A stretch of 64,000 bases of DNA from Treponema sp. OMZ 798 (GTDB lineage Bacteria > Spirochaetota > Spirochaetia > Treponematales > Treponemataceae), in the NCBI RefSeq assembly GCF_024181385.1, contig NZ_CP051305.1, positions 620,001-684,000 of the forward strand, read 5' to 3'. A model generated the notes under the pieces. That model saw only the letters and a list, made by a program, of their open reading frames with translations, was not told the DNA's origin and did no database searches. Below, piece by piece: positions 1-8,400 of the stretch (position 1 is its first letter; the number at the start of each line of letters is the position of its first letter). Both the position numbers and the translations under genes were made by a program.

Positions 1-93
1 AGGACTTTCTTTAATAATCCTTGACGAAGTTGAGCGAATTTGCAAGGCTTGGTTTTGATTTGGATAATAAGGATAAGTTGTTTAGTTATGATT

Positions 94-110
94 CACGGCT
101 TACGCATGAA
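94..110 (+). repeat. Left terminal inverted repeat of the IS
   Basis: Seventeen bases, identical in reverse complement to the right end; the 9-bp target duplication lies immediately outside at 85-93. Confidence 0.95.
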
Positions 111-133
111 AAAAAATAGCCGATATTTAAAGT

Positions 134-1234
134 ATGAAAACATTAAAAGAATATTTTAACGAACTTAATGATAATCGTCAGTCGGGCAAAGTAAAACATC
201 TAATCAGCGAAATATTGGTAATAGCACTGTGTGCTGTTTGTAGCGGAGTTCAAACTGTATTTGAAATAGGGGAATTTGCCGAAGTAAAAAAGGATTGGCT
301 AAAAAATGAGGTAGGACTCTTGTTAGAAAATGGAGTTCCTTCGCACGACACCATAGGAAGAGTCCTTGCGATGATTAATCCCAAACAATTTCAAAGCCTT
401 TTTATCTCGTGGATTGAACAATCCCTTAATATTCCAACAGGTTCATACATTCACATTGATGGAAAAACATTACGTGGAAGTGCAAGTGAACAAAGTAGAG
501 GTATTCATTTGGTAAGTGCATTCGCTCACGAAGCGGGAGTTGTACTAGGACAAATAAAATGTGCTGAAAAATCGAATGAAATCACAGCAATTCCTGAACT
601 CCTTAACCTTTTAAAACTAAAAAGCTCGATAATTACTATAGATGCCATGGGGTGTCAAAAAGAAATAGCAAAAGAAATCACAAAGAAAAAATGTGATTAT
701 GTATTGGCTCTAAAAGAAAATCAGCCGGCAGCGTATAATGATGTAAAAGATTATTTTTCTATAGAAGACAAAGACTTTCAAAACACACTTTTAAGATTTG
801 AAACCTTGGATATAGGGCATGGCAGAGAAGAAAAAAGAGAATACTTTCTTTCAACTAATATAAACTGGTTTGCAGATAAGAATAAATGGGCAAATTTAAA
901 GAGTTTTGGAATGGTCAAAAGCACTGTAAGGTGCAAAGGCAAACAATACAGTGAAAAGCGTTACTTTATTAGCAGCATAGAGGATATAAATGAGTTTGTA
1001 ACAGCTGTAAGAACACATTGGACAATAGAAAACACTTTACACTGGTCGCTGGATGTAATATTTAGAGACGATGAATGTCAAATTCGAGAAAAAAATACTG
1101 CTGAAAACATAGCAATTTTAAGGAGGATTTGCTTTAATCGAATGAAAATGTATCAAAATGGTAAAACTCTGAAAAGGAAGAAAATGCTTTGTACTTTTGA
1201 TGATTCATTTAGGTTCAACGTTTTATTTAGCTGA
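134..1234 (+). CDS. ISAs1-family (H-repeat type) transposase
   Basis: A 366-residue DDE transposase. Motifs typical of the family are visible: HIDGKTLRGS around residue 110, ITIDAMGCQKEIA near residue 168, and HWTIENTLHWSLDVIFRDDE near residue 298, which carry the expected acidic catalytic residues. The length is close to the usual length for the family and no frameshift is seen. The start lies 24 bp inside the left inverted repeat; the preceding sequence is A-rich with no good Shine-Dalgarno. It is the only gene of the element and would act on the 17-bp ends. Confidence 0.95.
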   Translation: MKTLKEYFNELNDNRQSGKVKHLISEILVIALCAVCSGVQTVFEIGEFAEVKKDWLKNEVGLLLENGVPSHDTIGRVLAMINPKQFQSLFISWIEQSLNIPTGSYIHIDGKTLRGSASEQSRGIHLVSAFAHEAGVVLGQIKCAEKSNEITAIPELLNLLKLKSSIITIDAMGCQKEIAKEITKKKCDYVLALKENQPAAYNDVKDYFSIEDKDFQNTLLRFETLDIGHGREEKREYFLSTNINWFADKNKWANLKSFGMVKSTVRCKGKQYSEKRYFISSIEDINEFVTAVRTHWTIENTLHWSLDVIFRDDECQIREKNTAENIAILRRICFNRMKMYQNGKTLKRKKMLCTFDDSFRFNVLFS

Positions 1235-1238
1235 GGAA

Positions 1239-1255
1239 TTCATGCGTAAGCCGTG
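1239..1255 (-). repeat. Right terminal inverted repeat of the IS
   Basis: Perfect inverted copy of 94-110; starts 4 bp after the transposase stop codon and is followed by the second copy of the 9-bp duplication at 1256-1264. Confidence 0.95.
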
Positions 1256-1319
1256 GTTATGATTATATCCCTGTAGACGGAAAACCTTCATCTCCTTATA
1301 ATGTAGGCTGAAAATATAC

Positions 1320-1347
1320 TGAGCATAAGAATATGCTCTTATGCTCA
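1320..1347 (+). terminator. Candidate hairpin terminator of the interrupted gene
   Basis: A perfect 10-bp stem (TGAGCATAAG / CTTATGCTCA) with an 8-base loop begins 8 bp after the stop of the split gene. It is followed by TAAAAATTT, a weak T tract. It could end the upstream transcript before the oligopeptidase gene. Confidence 0.45.
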
Positions 1348-1368
1348 TAAAAATTTAGGAGAAACAAA

Positions 1369-3426
1369 TTGAAGCAATCCGATTTTGGAAAACCGCCCAT
1401 GGCGGAAATAAAAGCAACGAATTTCGAGAAGTTTGGAAAGACGAGAACCGATAATTATTATTGGCTTAAGGACAAGACCGATAAAAATGTTATCGATTAT
1501 CTAAATGCAGAAAATGCTTATACGGATACGGTAATGGCCTCTTCAAAAGATTTACAAAAGAGTATTTACGATGAAATTGTAGGCCGTATAAAAGAAGACG
1601 ATGAAACCTATCCCGTTTTTGAAAACGGATATTATTATTACAACCGCGTCGAAAAAGGAAAGCAGTACCGAACCTATTGCAGAAAAAAAGCTTCCCTCGA
1701 TGCACATGAAGAAATTATCTTTGATGTGAACAAGATGGCAGAAGGAAAACAGGCCTTTATTTTTATGGATTATATAGTAAGCCCTGATAATAAAAAGGCC
1801 TGTTATTTTTATAACGAAACGGGCTCCTTTGCTGAGTTTACTTTAAAAGTGCGCAATCTTGAAACGGGAAAAGACACCGGCTTTAGCTACGACGGAGCCG
1901 CTTCTGCGGCATGGGCATCTGACAGCGGAACTCTTTTTTACAGCGCAATCGACAGCACCCTGCGTTCAAGCAAGGTCTTACGCCAAGGCCTTAATGAAGA
2001 GGCAGGAACTCTTGTTTACGAAGAAAAGGATGTAAAGTTTTCCTGCTATGTAAGCGGTACAAAAACAAGGGACTTTATTTTTATTTCAAGTTCAAGTTCT
2101 ACAACTTCCGAAGATCGTTTTATACGCGCCGATAAGCCTGAAGAAGAATTTAAGAGCTTTCTTCCGCGAGTTAAGGATACGGAATACTCCGTTCATCCTC
2201 ACAAGGAAAAGTTTTTTATCCGCTGGAAGGATAAGCAAAACCTAAACGGCAAGATCTATTCCGCTCCTCTTTCTTCTTATTCGGATAAATCTACATGGAA
2301 GGAAGAAAGAGCCCATGACGAAGATGTACGCATTGAAGCCGTTTCCGTATTTGAAAACTACCTTGTGTTAGAGCTCCGCAAAAACGGCCTTATCGAGATT
2401 GAAGTTAAATCTCTTAAAACGGGCGAGGTCAAAAATATTTCCTTCCCCGAACCCGTTTATACGGCCTATTTGGGGGCAAACCCCGAATACACTTCTTGTA
2501 AGGTGCGCTATAACTACACCTCCTTAAACCGCCCCAACAGCTTGTACGATTACGATATAGTAAGCGGAAAATCGGTCTTGTTAAAACAGCAGGAAGTTCC
2601 GTCAGGCTTTAACCCTGATGACTACACTGTAGAGAGACTTTGGGCAACGGCAAAAGACGGAGTAAAGGTTCCTATGGCTGCCGTTTATAAAAAAGGCTTG
2701 GCAAAGGATGGCGCAGCTCCGGCTCTTCTATATTCTTACGGAAGCTACGGCTACAGCTCTGATGTGTATTTTAGTCCGAGCGTTTACAGCCTTGTCGAAA
2801 GGGGTTTTGTGTACATAGTTGCTCAAATCAGGGGCGGAAGCGACATGGGAGAGCAATGGTATGAGGACGGTAAGCTCTTAAAAAAGAAGAATACCTTTAC
2901 CGACTTTATAGCCTGTGCCGAGCACCTGATTTCTCAAAAATATACTTCTTCGGAAAAAATTGCAATCATGGGCGGAAGTGCGGGCGGTCTTCTTATGGGA
3001 GCCGTCACAAACATGCGTCCTGATCTTTTCCATTCGGTTGTAGCTGCCGTTCCCTTTATAGACGTTGTTACCACCATGCTCGACGATTCCTTACCCCTTA
3101 CTACAGGCGAATACGAAGAGTGGGGCAACCCGAACGAGGAGGAGTACTATAACTACATGCTTTCATATTCACCCTATGACAATATCGAAGCAAAAGATTA
3201 TCCGCACATTCTTGTAACAGGCGGTTTAAACGATTCGCAAGTTCTTTTCCACGAGCCTGCAAAATATACGGCAAAGCTGCGCGCAAAGAAAACCGGGGAT
3301 AATATTTTAATCCTCCACATGAATATGGATTCAGGCCACGGAGGCGCTACCGGCCGCTATGACAGAATTAAGGACACAGCCTTTGAATATGCTTTTATTC
3401 TTAACATGGTAGGGATAGATAAATAG
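1369..3426 (+). CDS. opdB: Oligopeptidase B (protease II), S9A serine peptidase
   Basis: A 685-residue prolyl-oligopeptidase-family enzyme that cleaves short peptides after Arg or Lys. The N-terminal two thirds should form the beta-propeller and the C-terminal third the alpha/beta hydrolase. The catalytic triad can be placed: Ser537 in GGSAGG, Asp622 in GGLNDSQV and His657 in SGHGG. Length matches the family. Translation starts at a TTG (1369) with AGGAGA 8 bp upstream; no ATG in that frame fits better. No signal peptide is visible, so it is probably cytoplasmic or periplasm-associated without classical export. T. denticola is known to have a trypsin-like peptidase of this kind. Confidence 0.93.
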   Translation: MKQSDFGKPPMAEIKATNFEKFGKTRTDNYYWLKDKTDKNVIDYLNAENAYTDTVMASSKDLQKSIYDEIVGRIKEDDETYPVFENGYYYYNRVEKGKQYRTYCRKKASLDAHEEIIFDVNKMAEGKQAFIFMDYIVSPDNKKACYFYNETGSFAEFTLKVRNLETGKDTGFSYDGAASAAWASDSGTLFYSAIDSTLRSSKVLRQGLNEEAGTLVYEEKDVKFSCYVSGTKTRDFIFISSSSSTTSEDRFIRADKPEEEFKSFLPRVKDTEYSVHPHKEKFFIRWKDKQNLNGKIYSAPLSSYSDKSTWKEERAHDEDVRIEAVSVFENYLVLELRKNGLIEIEVKSLKTGEVKNISFPEPVYTAYLGANPEYTSCKVRYNYTSLNRPNSLYDYDIVSGKSVLLKQQEVPSGFNPDDYTVERLWATAKDGVKVPMAAVYKKGLAKDGAAPALLYSYGSYGYSSDVYFSPSVYSLVERGFVYIVAQIRGGSDMGEQWYEDGKLLKKKNTFTDFIACAEHLISQKYTSSEKIAIMGGSAGGLLMGAVTNMRPDLFHSVVAAVPFIDVVTTMLDDSLPLTTGEYEEWGNPNEEEYYNYMLSYSPYDNIEAKDYPHILVTGGLNDSQVLFHEPAKYTAKLRAKKTGDNILILHMNMDSGHGGATGRYDRIKDTAFEYAFILNMVGIDK

Positions 3427-3441
3427 CTTTTGTTTCTTTAA

Positions 3442-3473
3442 TCACCGCAATTCCGGTCAAGGTTTTGCGGTGA
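3442..3473 (+). terminator. Hairpin between convergent genes
   Basis: A perfect 9-bp stem (TCACCGCAA / TTGCGGTGA) with a 14-base loop lies between the stop of oligopeptidase B and the stop of the convergent methyltransferase gene. The following sequence is ACTTTTAACGG, so the T tract is poor; termination in either direction is plausible but unproved. Confidence 0.45.
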
Positions 3474-3504
3474 ACTTTTAACGGTTTCTTTATACCTTAA
3501 GCAC

Positions 3505-4215
3505 TTATTTTTCTGCAGCGTAGATTGTCGAGTATTCCGTTAAATCGCTTGGGGTAAAATTATAATCAGAATAGCAGCCTATCTTTTTAAAGCCTGCTTT
3601 TTTTAAACTTTCTTTTAAAAATTCCTGTTTTAGGGGGAGCAAAAAGGTATGATCCGATAGACTTTCGTTATTTTTTTTATCCGTAAAGTTTATGATAAAT
3701 TTAAGCCTTTCTTGTTCTGCAAAATCATAGGAACGTTTAAAAATAAAATCCCCATTTTCGATTGTTTTAAAATTTACCTTTTGTTCTGAAATAATTTTAT
3801 CGTAATTTAATATCTGGAAGATAAAAACTCCGTCTCCTAAAAGGCTTTTATAAATATAAGAAAAAAATAAAAAAACTTCATTCTTATTTTTTAGGTGAGG
3901 AAGAGTGTTGCCGAAACAGAATACGGCGTTGAGTTGCCCGAATTTTACAATGTTGAGCATATCCTCAACTTCAAATCTTATATTTGAAGCGGAAGGTCTT
4001 ATTTTATTTTGTGCAATCGAAATCATTTTTATGTTTAGGTCTATTCCGGTTGGTGTAAAACCTTCATTTAAAAGAGTAAAACAAAGCTCTCCCGTTGCAC
4101 ATCCTGCATCGATAATTTTTCCTTTTTTACAAAAAGTTTTAATAAAGTCAACTTTTTCTTTTTCGAGAGGAAAAATTGTTTCGTAATTTTCTGCAATTAA
4201 ATCGTAAAGTTTCAT
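3505..4215 (-). CDS. Class I SAM-dependent methyltransferase
   Basis: A 236-residue protein. Near residue 35 it has IIDAGCATGELCF, the glycine-rich SAM-binding motif I, followed by GIDLNIKM (motif II acidic residue) and NAVFCFGNTLPHL further on, as in small-molecule methyltransferases. The substrate cannot be read from the sequence. A GAGGAT ribosome-binding site lies shortly before the ATG. It is a single gene between opdB (convergent) and a lipoprotein gene on the same strand, from which it is separated by a short repeat array. Confidence 0.85.
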   Translation of the reverse strand: MKLYDLIAENYETIFPLEKEKVDFIKTFCKKGKIIDAGCATGELCFTLLNEGFTPTGIDLNIKMISIAQNKIRPSASNIRFEVEDMLNIVKFGQLNAVFCFGNTLPHLKNKNEVFLFFSYIYKSLLGDGVFIFQILNYDKIISEQKVNFKTIENGDFIFKRSYDFAEQERLKFIINFTDKKNNESLSDHTFLLPLKQEFLKESLKKAGFKKIGCYSDYNFTPSDLTEYSTIYAAEK

Positions 4216-4261
4216 AAGGCATCCTCTTCTTATTAAAAATTATAACAGATATTTTAATAGT

Positions 4262-4298
4262 GCCGAAGTTCGAACTTTGCACTTCGACATTCGCTTCT
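4262..4298. repeat. Heptamer repeat array, short copy
   Basis: A compact copy of the AAGTNCR / YGNCATT repeat seen five more times at 49-54 kb: GCCGAAGTTCGAACTTTGC then CACTTCGACATTCGC. It fills the gap between two genes on the minus strand and ends at the stop codon of the lipoprotein gene. Confidence 0.6.
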
Positions 4299-5087
4299 TC
4301 ACTCGGTAAACTCGAATAGAACTCCGTATGTTTTTTGGGGGTCGGTATAAACCGATGAGCCCGTATCTTTACCGATTAAATCTTTTTCCGATAAAAAGGA
4401 TCGCGCCTTCTCTAAGGATTTAACCTTTACTTCAAAACTTATAAACTTGTCGTAATCGCCTTTGATTATTTCGATATTTGGGGAGGCTTCTATTTCCCAA
4501 AAGCCTTCTTTAGTTTCTTTGTGCGGAACAAGAAGCTTCCTCCATAAATCGAGGGTCTTTGTATAATCGCTGTATGCTATTTTTACTTTTTCTACATATC
4601 GAATCCCTAGGTTTCCTCCGGGTTCTTTTTCCGGTCTGTTGACAGGAATTTGATACTCGCAAAAAAAGACTGTTCCTCCTGTAGACAGCTCATTACAGAT
4701 TAGATTTTTCCAATACTGATTTGAATAAAGATTTGTTTCTTTAAATCCTTTTTCTCTTAGCCTGTCCTGTATATCCGAAACCTTCATTGCAGGTTCAAAG
4801 GCCATTCCCAGTATTCCCTCAATGTCTTCTTCTATTTTAAAGTCAATCGCTTCCAATACACAGTTCCCGAATTCTATTCCCCCGCTTGTAAAATTACCCA
4901 TACTGCGGTACTGCCATGAGACTGGTAAATCAAATGTATATACCAGCATGTCGTATAATTCTTTGGGCTCCTTGCAGGTCAGCATAAAATGATCAATCTT
5001 TTTAACAAAGATTTCTTGACTCTCTTTTGAAGCGCAGGCTGTTAATAATAAGCTTAGACATAAAATAATTAGGTTGCTTTTCATCAT
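4299..5087 (-). CDS. Lipoprotein with two VOC (glyoxalase-like) domains
   Basis: A 262-residue protein starting with a lipoprotein signal; the lipobox is LTAC near residues 15-18. Two related domains follow. The first, from about residue 28, starts KKIDHFMLTCKEP and runs through SGGIEFGNCVLEAI; the second starts near VEKVKIAYSDYTKTLDLWR. Both have the strand pattern of the vicinal oxygen chelate superfamily (glyoxalase, bleomycin-resistance proteins). Metal ligands cannot be assigned confidently, so an enzymatic role is not certain. It lies just downstream of a broken ankyrin-repeat gene on the same strand (11 bp between them). Confidence 0.7.
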   Translation of the reverse strand: MMKSNLIILCLSLLLTACASKESQEIFVKKIDHFMLTCKEPKELYDMLVYTFDLPVSWQYRSMGNFTSGGIEFGNCVLEAIDFKIEEDIEGILGMAFEPAMKVSDIQDRLREKGFKETNLYSNQYWKNLICNELSTGGTVFFCEYQIPVNRPEKEPGGNLGIRYVEKVKIAYSDYTKTLDLWRKLLVPHKETKEGFWEIEASPNIEIIKGDYDKFISFEVKVKSLEKARSFLSEKDLIGKDTGSSVYTDPQKTYGVLFEFTE

Positions 5088-5098
5088 TTTCTCCGGTT

Positions 5099-5481
5099 TT
5101 ATAAAGATTTTAAGTAAGTAATTAATTCTTCATTCTTTGCTAAAAGAGCATAATCTTTTATTGTCATGCCGTCCTGCTCTCCGCCTGTAACTTTTTCATC
5201 TATGCAGGCGCCTTCTGAGATTACATAGTCAAGCATTTTTTTGTCGCCGCCTAAACCGACGGCGTGAATTATCGAAAAACTATAATCCGCTTTAATTAAA
5301 ACATCTGCTCCTTTTTCGATTAAAAACCAAAACAAGTCTTTATAGCCGAATTCGCTGCTTCCATAACAGCCGTAAATCCGTCCTTGTCTTGAGTATTAAT
5401 ATCAAAGCCGTTTTGTAAATAAGCTTTTATAAGTTCAGCATTGTTCTTTTTTGCAGCTTTTATAAATTCGTCAATGTGCAT
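5099..5481 (-). pseudogene. Ankyrin-repeat protein gene with a frameshift
   Basis: The frame starting at 5481 reads MHIDEFIKAAKKNNAEL, then an ankyrin unit containing GFDINTQDKDGFTAVMEAANS. It then slips and stops after 53 codons. Shifting frame by one base near 5357 restores GYKDLFWFLIEKGADVLIKA, a second ankyrin unit, followed by a third around MLDYVISEGACIDEKV, ending at 5099. A one-base deletion in AATTC-GGCTAT explains the break; a sequencing error is an alternative. The start codon lies 1 bp after the stop of the large macroglobulin gene, so the two were co-transcribed and probably translationally coupled. Confidence 0.75.
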
Positions 5482-5482
5482 A

Positions 5483-8400
5483 TTACTCAAAAGCCTTGAT
5501 CCTTGTGCCGGGGAGGATTGCCCTATATGCGTAATCGTACATTGCTTCGACAAAGATTGCCGGTATATAGTATTCTCCTCCATATGTTACGGTTCCCGTA
5601 AACTCAAAGTCCTTTGTGCCGTAGCCCTCCAAGGCAAAGTGTGTGTAAATATGGGTGTCTTTTAAATCTTGGAAGTCGTATAATTGTCTTGCGTTACGTT
5701 TGTCTTCCGAATCCGTATCGTCATCGCCTCCCAGCCTTGTGTTTGTAATCTCCCAGCCTGTCGGGATGGGGATTGAAAGGGTAAGGTTTTCAAGAGCTCC
5801 TTGAGTCTTATTGTGAACTCTTACGCTCATCTTAAATCTCTGTCCTTTTTTAAGAGCTTCAGGAGAAACTTCCTGCCCGTCTTCATTTCTATAGACAAGG
5901 TTAAGTCTTAGGTTTTCTTCAATGCGTGTTTCAGTTCCCGGATTGAGTTTGCCTGCCGTGTTGATTGCGGCAAAGATTGGCGTATTTCCGGTATTTTTAA
6001 TTTCTATCTTTTTTTCCGCTTCGGTATTTACAGGAATCTTATGAAGCTTTGAGGCATTGTTCAATTTATCTTTGATGACGTTTGCTTCGGTTACAATTTC
6101 GTAGCTTACACTCTTATTCTTATCAAAGGCATAGTGAGGAGCGAGGGCTAAAAGAATCCAAGCCGTTTCCTGTGTCGAAAGCCATTCATTGCTTGAAGAA
6201 ATTTTTGCAAGCTTCGAAATAAGGTTTGTCGTCTTTGCATTTTCTCCGGCCATGGTGTAGGCATTTAATATTAAGGCGAGGTCTCTGATGTTCGACGAAA
6301 AGTTTCCGCCTGTGCTTCTGTAAACACTTGTCGGCTCGTAGAGTTTTTCGAGCATGGTCTTGGCTGTACTGTTGTGGCCTGCAAGACTGTAAGCGTTTGC
6401 AAGGAAGGCCCTTGATACAGAGTTAAGGCTTTGCTCCATATTTTTTAAGCGGTTCATCGCTCCTATTTCGGCTTTGCCTGCGAGGGCGAGGGTGTAGAGG
6501 CGGTAGGCTTGAGCTTCCATGCTGTCTGCGAAGGTGCCTGCCCAATTCTTTGCCGTTTCGGTTTGATGGGAAAGCCAACTTTGGTAGATACTGTCGTTTA
6601 CTTCATAACCTGCCTTTTTGGCTTCTACCATAAAGTGTCCTGCATAGTTTGTAGCCCACGCACTTTCATATCCTCCGTCAGGCCAATAGCTGAATCCTCC
6701 CGACCTTAACTGATAGTTTATGTAGCGGTCCAGAACCGAGTTTACATTGCTCTTAGCCCTGTCGATTTCGGTTTGGTCTAAGGCCGTTATGGTGTTTAGA
6801 TATAATTGCGGGAAGGCCTTGGAAGTGATCTGCTCTATGCAGCCGTAAGGATAGCCCAAAAGATAGGCCAATCGGTTTTCAAGTCCGAGGGCCGGCATTT
6901 GAGATACTTCTATGTTTAAACTCTTTGTTCCGTTTTCGCCCTTTAGCGGAAGAGTTTTTGCAAAGGTTTTTCCGGCTTCGATATTTATGAGCTCAACCGT
7001 AGAGTAGGGTGTTCCTCTGGAAAGTACATCGATTTCGGTTACGGCCTTTGCCATTTTTGAAATGCCTGAGGCTGAAGCTTCCGCCGTAAATTTTGCAATG
7101 CCGCCCTTATCCGTTTTTACCGTAAAGAAAACGGAAGAGTCGGAATTTGCAGGGATGCTGACTTCTTTTGTTTCGTTTGAGTTTACGGCTCCCTCGCTCT
7201 TTAAAACTACCCTTGCTTTTTTTTCGGAAGAGGTTCCGTTAAAAACCGTTACGGGAACCTCTATTGTTTCTCCTATGCCCATGGTGCGGGGAAGGGTCGG
7301 CATTACGATAAGATCGCTTTTTACCTTTACGGTTTCTTCCTTTATACCGTAGGCTCCGTCCTTGCCTGCAACTGCCATGATGCGCAAGGCTCCGATGTAT
7401 TGAGGAAGATCGAATTCGATTGTTTTCTTTTCCTTTGCCTTGATTTCAAAGGGGCCGAAAAAGTAAACTATCGGTTTAAAGCGTTCAGCATTCTTTGAGG
7501 TTTTATTATCTATAAAGCCTCCTCCTCCTACCGAGAGAATAGACTCTATCTTTCCGCTATACGCTCCGATTACGTACTTGTAAATATCCCAAGAGGCAAT
7601 TTGTGAAGATTCTTTTTTATAAAAGCTGTCCCAAGGGTTGCCCGTATAAAAGGCTGTAAGTCCCAGTAAGCCCTCATCTACAACGGCAACAGTAAAGGTC
7701 ATGGGTCTGCCCTTTTCTTCGCTTACCGTAAACGAAACCTTGCTGTTAGGCTCAAAGCTTTGTTCCGTATTTATGACGGGACTTAGGCGGGATAATTTGT
7801 TTTCGATCATTACGGGAGTTATACCGTACATTCTTATGGGGAGGCTGTTTTTTGTCTGGCTGTGCTCCTGTATTAAACTTACATGAGCATAGATATTCGG
7901 CGCCATTGAAGGATCTAGTTTTATTTTGTACGAAAAAATCTTCCCCTTGGATTTTACCCATTCTTGTTTTAGAACCTTGCCGTTTTTTTCGACCGTGATG
8001 AGGGCTTTTGCTCCCTCATAACCTGGGAAGGTAATTTCGGCCGTTTCGTCTGCATAGTATTTTGCTTTGTCGGTTGTGAGCATTATGATTGAATCGCTTG
8101 ACTCATCAGTTGTTCTTCTGCTTGCCCAGCCCTCCCAGTCGAAGTATACAACCTGAGCAGAGCTGTGTCCGCCGTTCGGATCCGAAACCATAATCAAATA
8201 TCGGCCCCAGCTTCCGTTATCTACCTTTATGTTCAGCTTTGCCTTTCCGTCCTTTGCCGATATGCTCCAGTCCCTTACATGACGGGTATGCCTTGAGTTT
8301 GTGTAGTTGGCGGCTTCTTCATCTTTTTCCCACCACCAATACCATTCGAGTTTATAGAGGCTGACCTTTAAAGCTGCTCCTTCTTTTACAGGATTTCCTT

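Larger units (their letters stand above)
94..1255 (+). mobile_element. Complete ISAs1-family insertion sequence, 1162 bp
   Basis: The ends are a perfect 17-bp inverted repeat, CACGGCTTACGCATGAA at 94-110 and its reverse complement at 1239-1255. The 9-bp sequence GTTATGATT flanks both sides (85-93 and 1256-1264), a clean target duplication. A single transposase gene fills the element. Intact ends, a matching duplication and a full-length transposase suggest recent insertion and possible activity. ISAs1-family elements are known to make target duplications of about 8-10 bp. Confidence 0.95.
18..1311 (+). pseudogene. Gene split by the insertion sequence (3' part only visible)
   Basis: When the insertion sequence and one copy of the 9-bp duplication are removed, bases 18-93 and 1265-1311 join into one open frame ending ...LFSYDYIPVDGKPSSPYNVG and a TGA at 1309-1311. 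This is the C-terminal end of a protein I do not recognise. Upstream of base 18 the same frame has two adjacent TAA codons (12-17), so either the frame shifts there or the coding part begins nearby; the window edge prevents a decision. The gene is interrupted about 15 codons before its stop, so the product could still be made in slightly altered form by reading into the IS. Confidence 0.55.
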
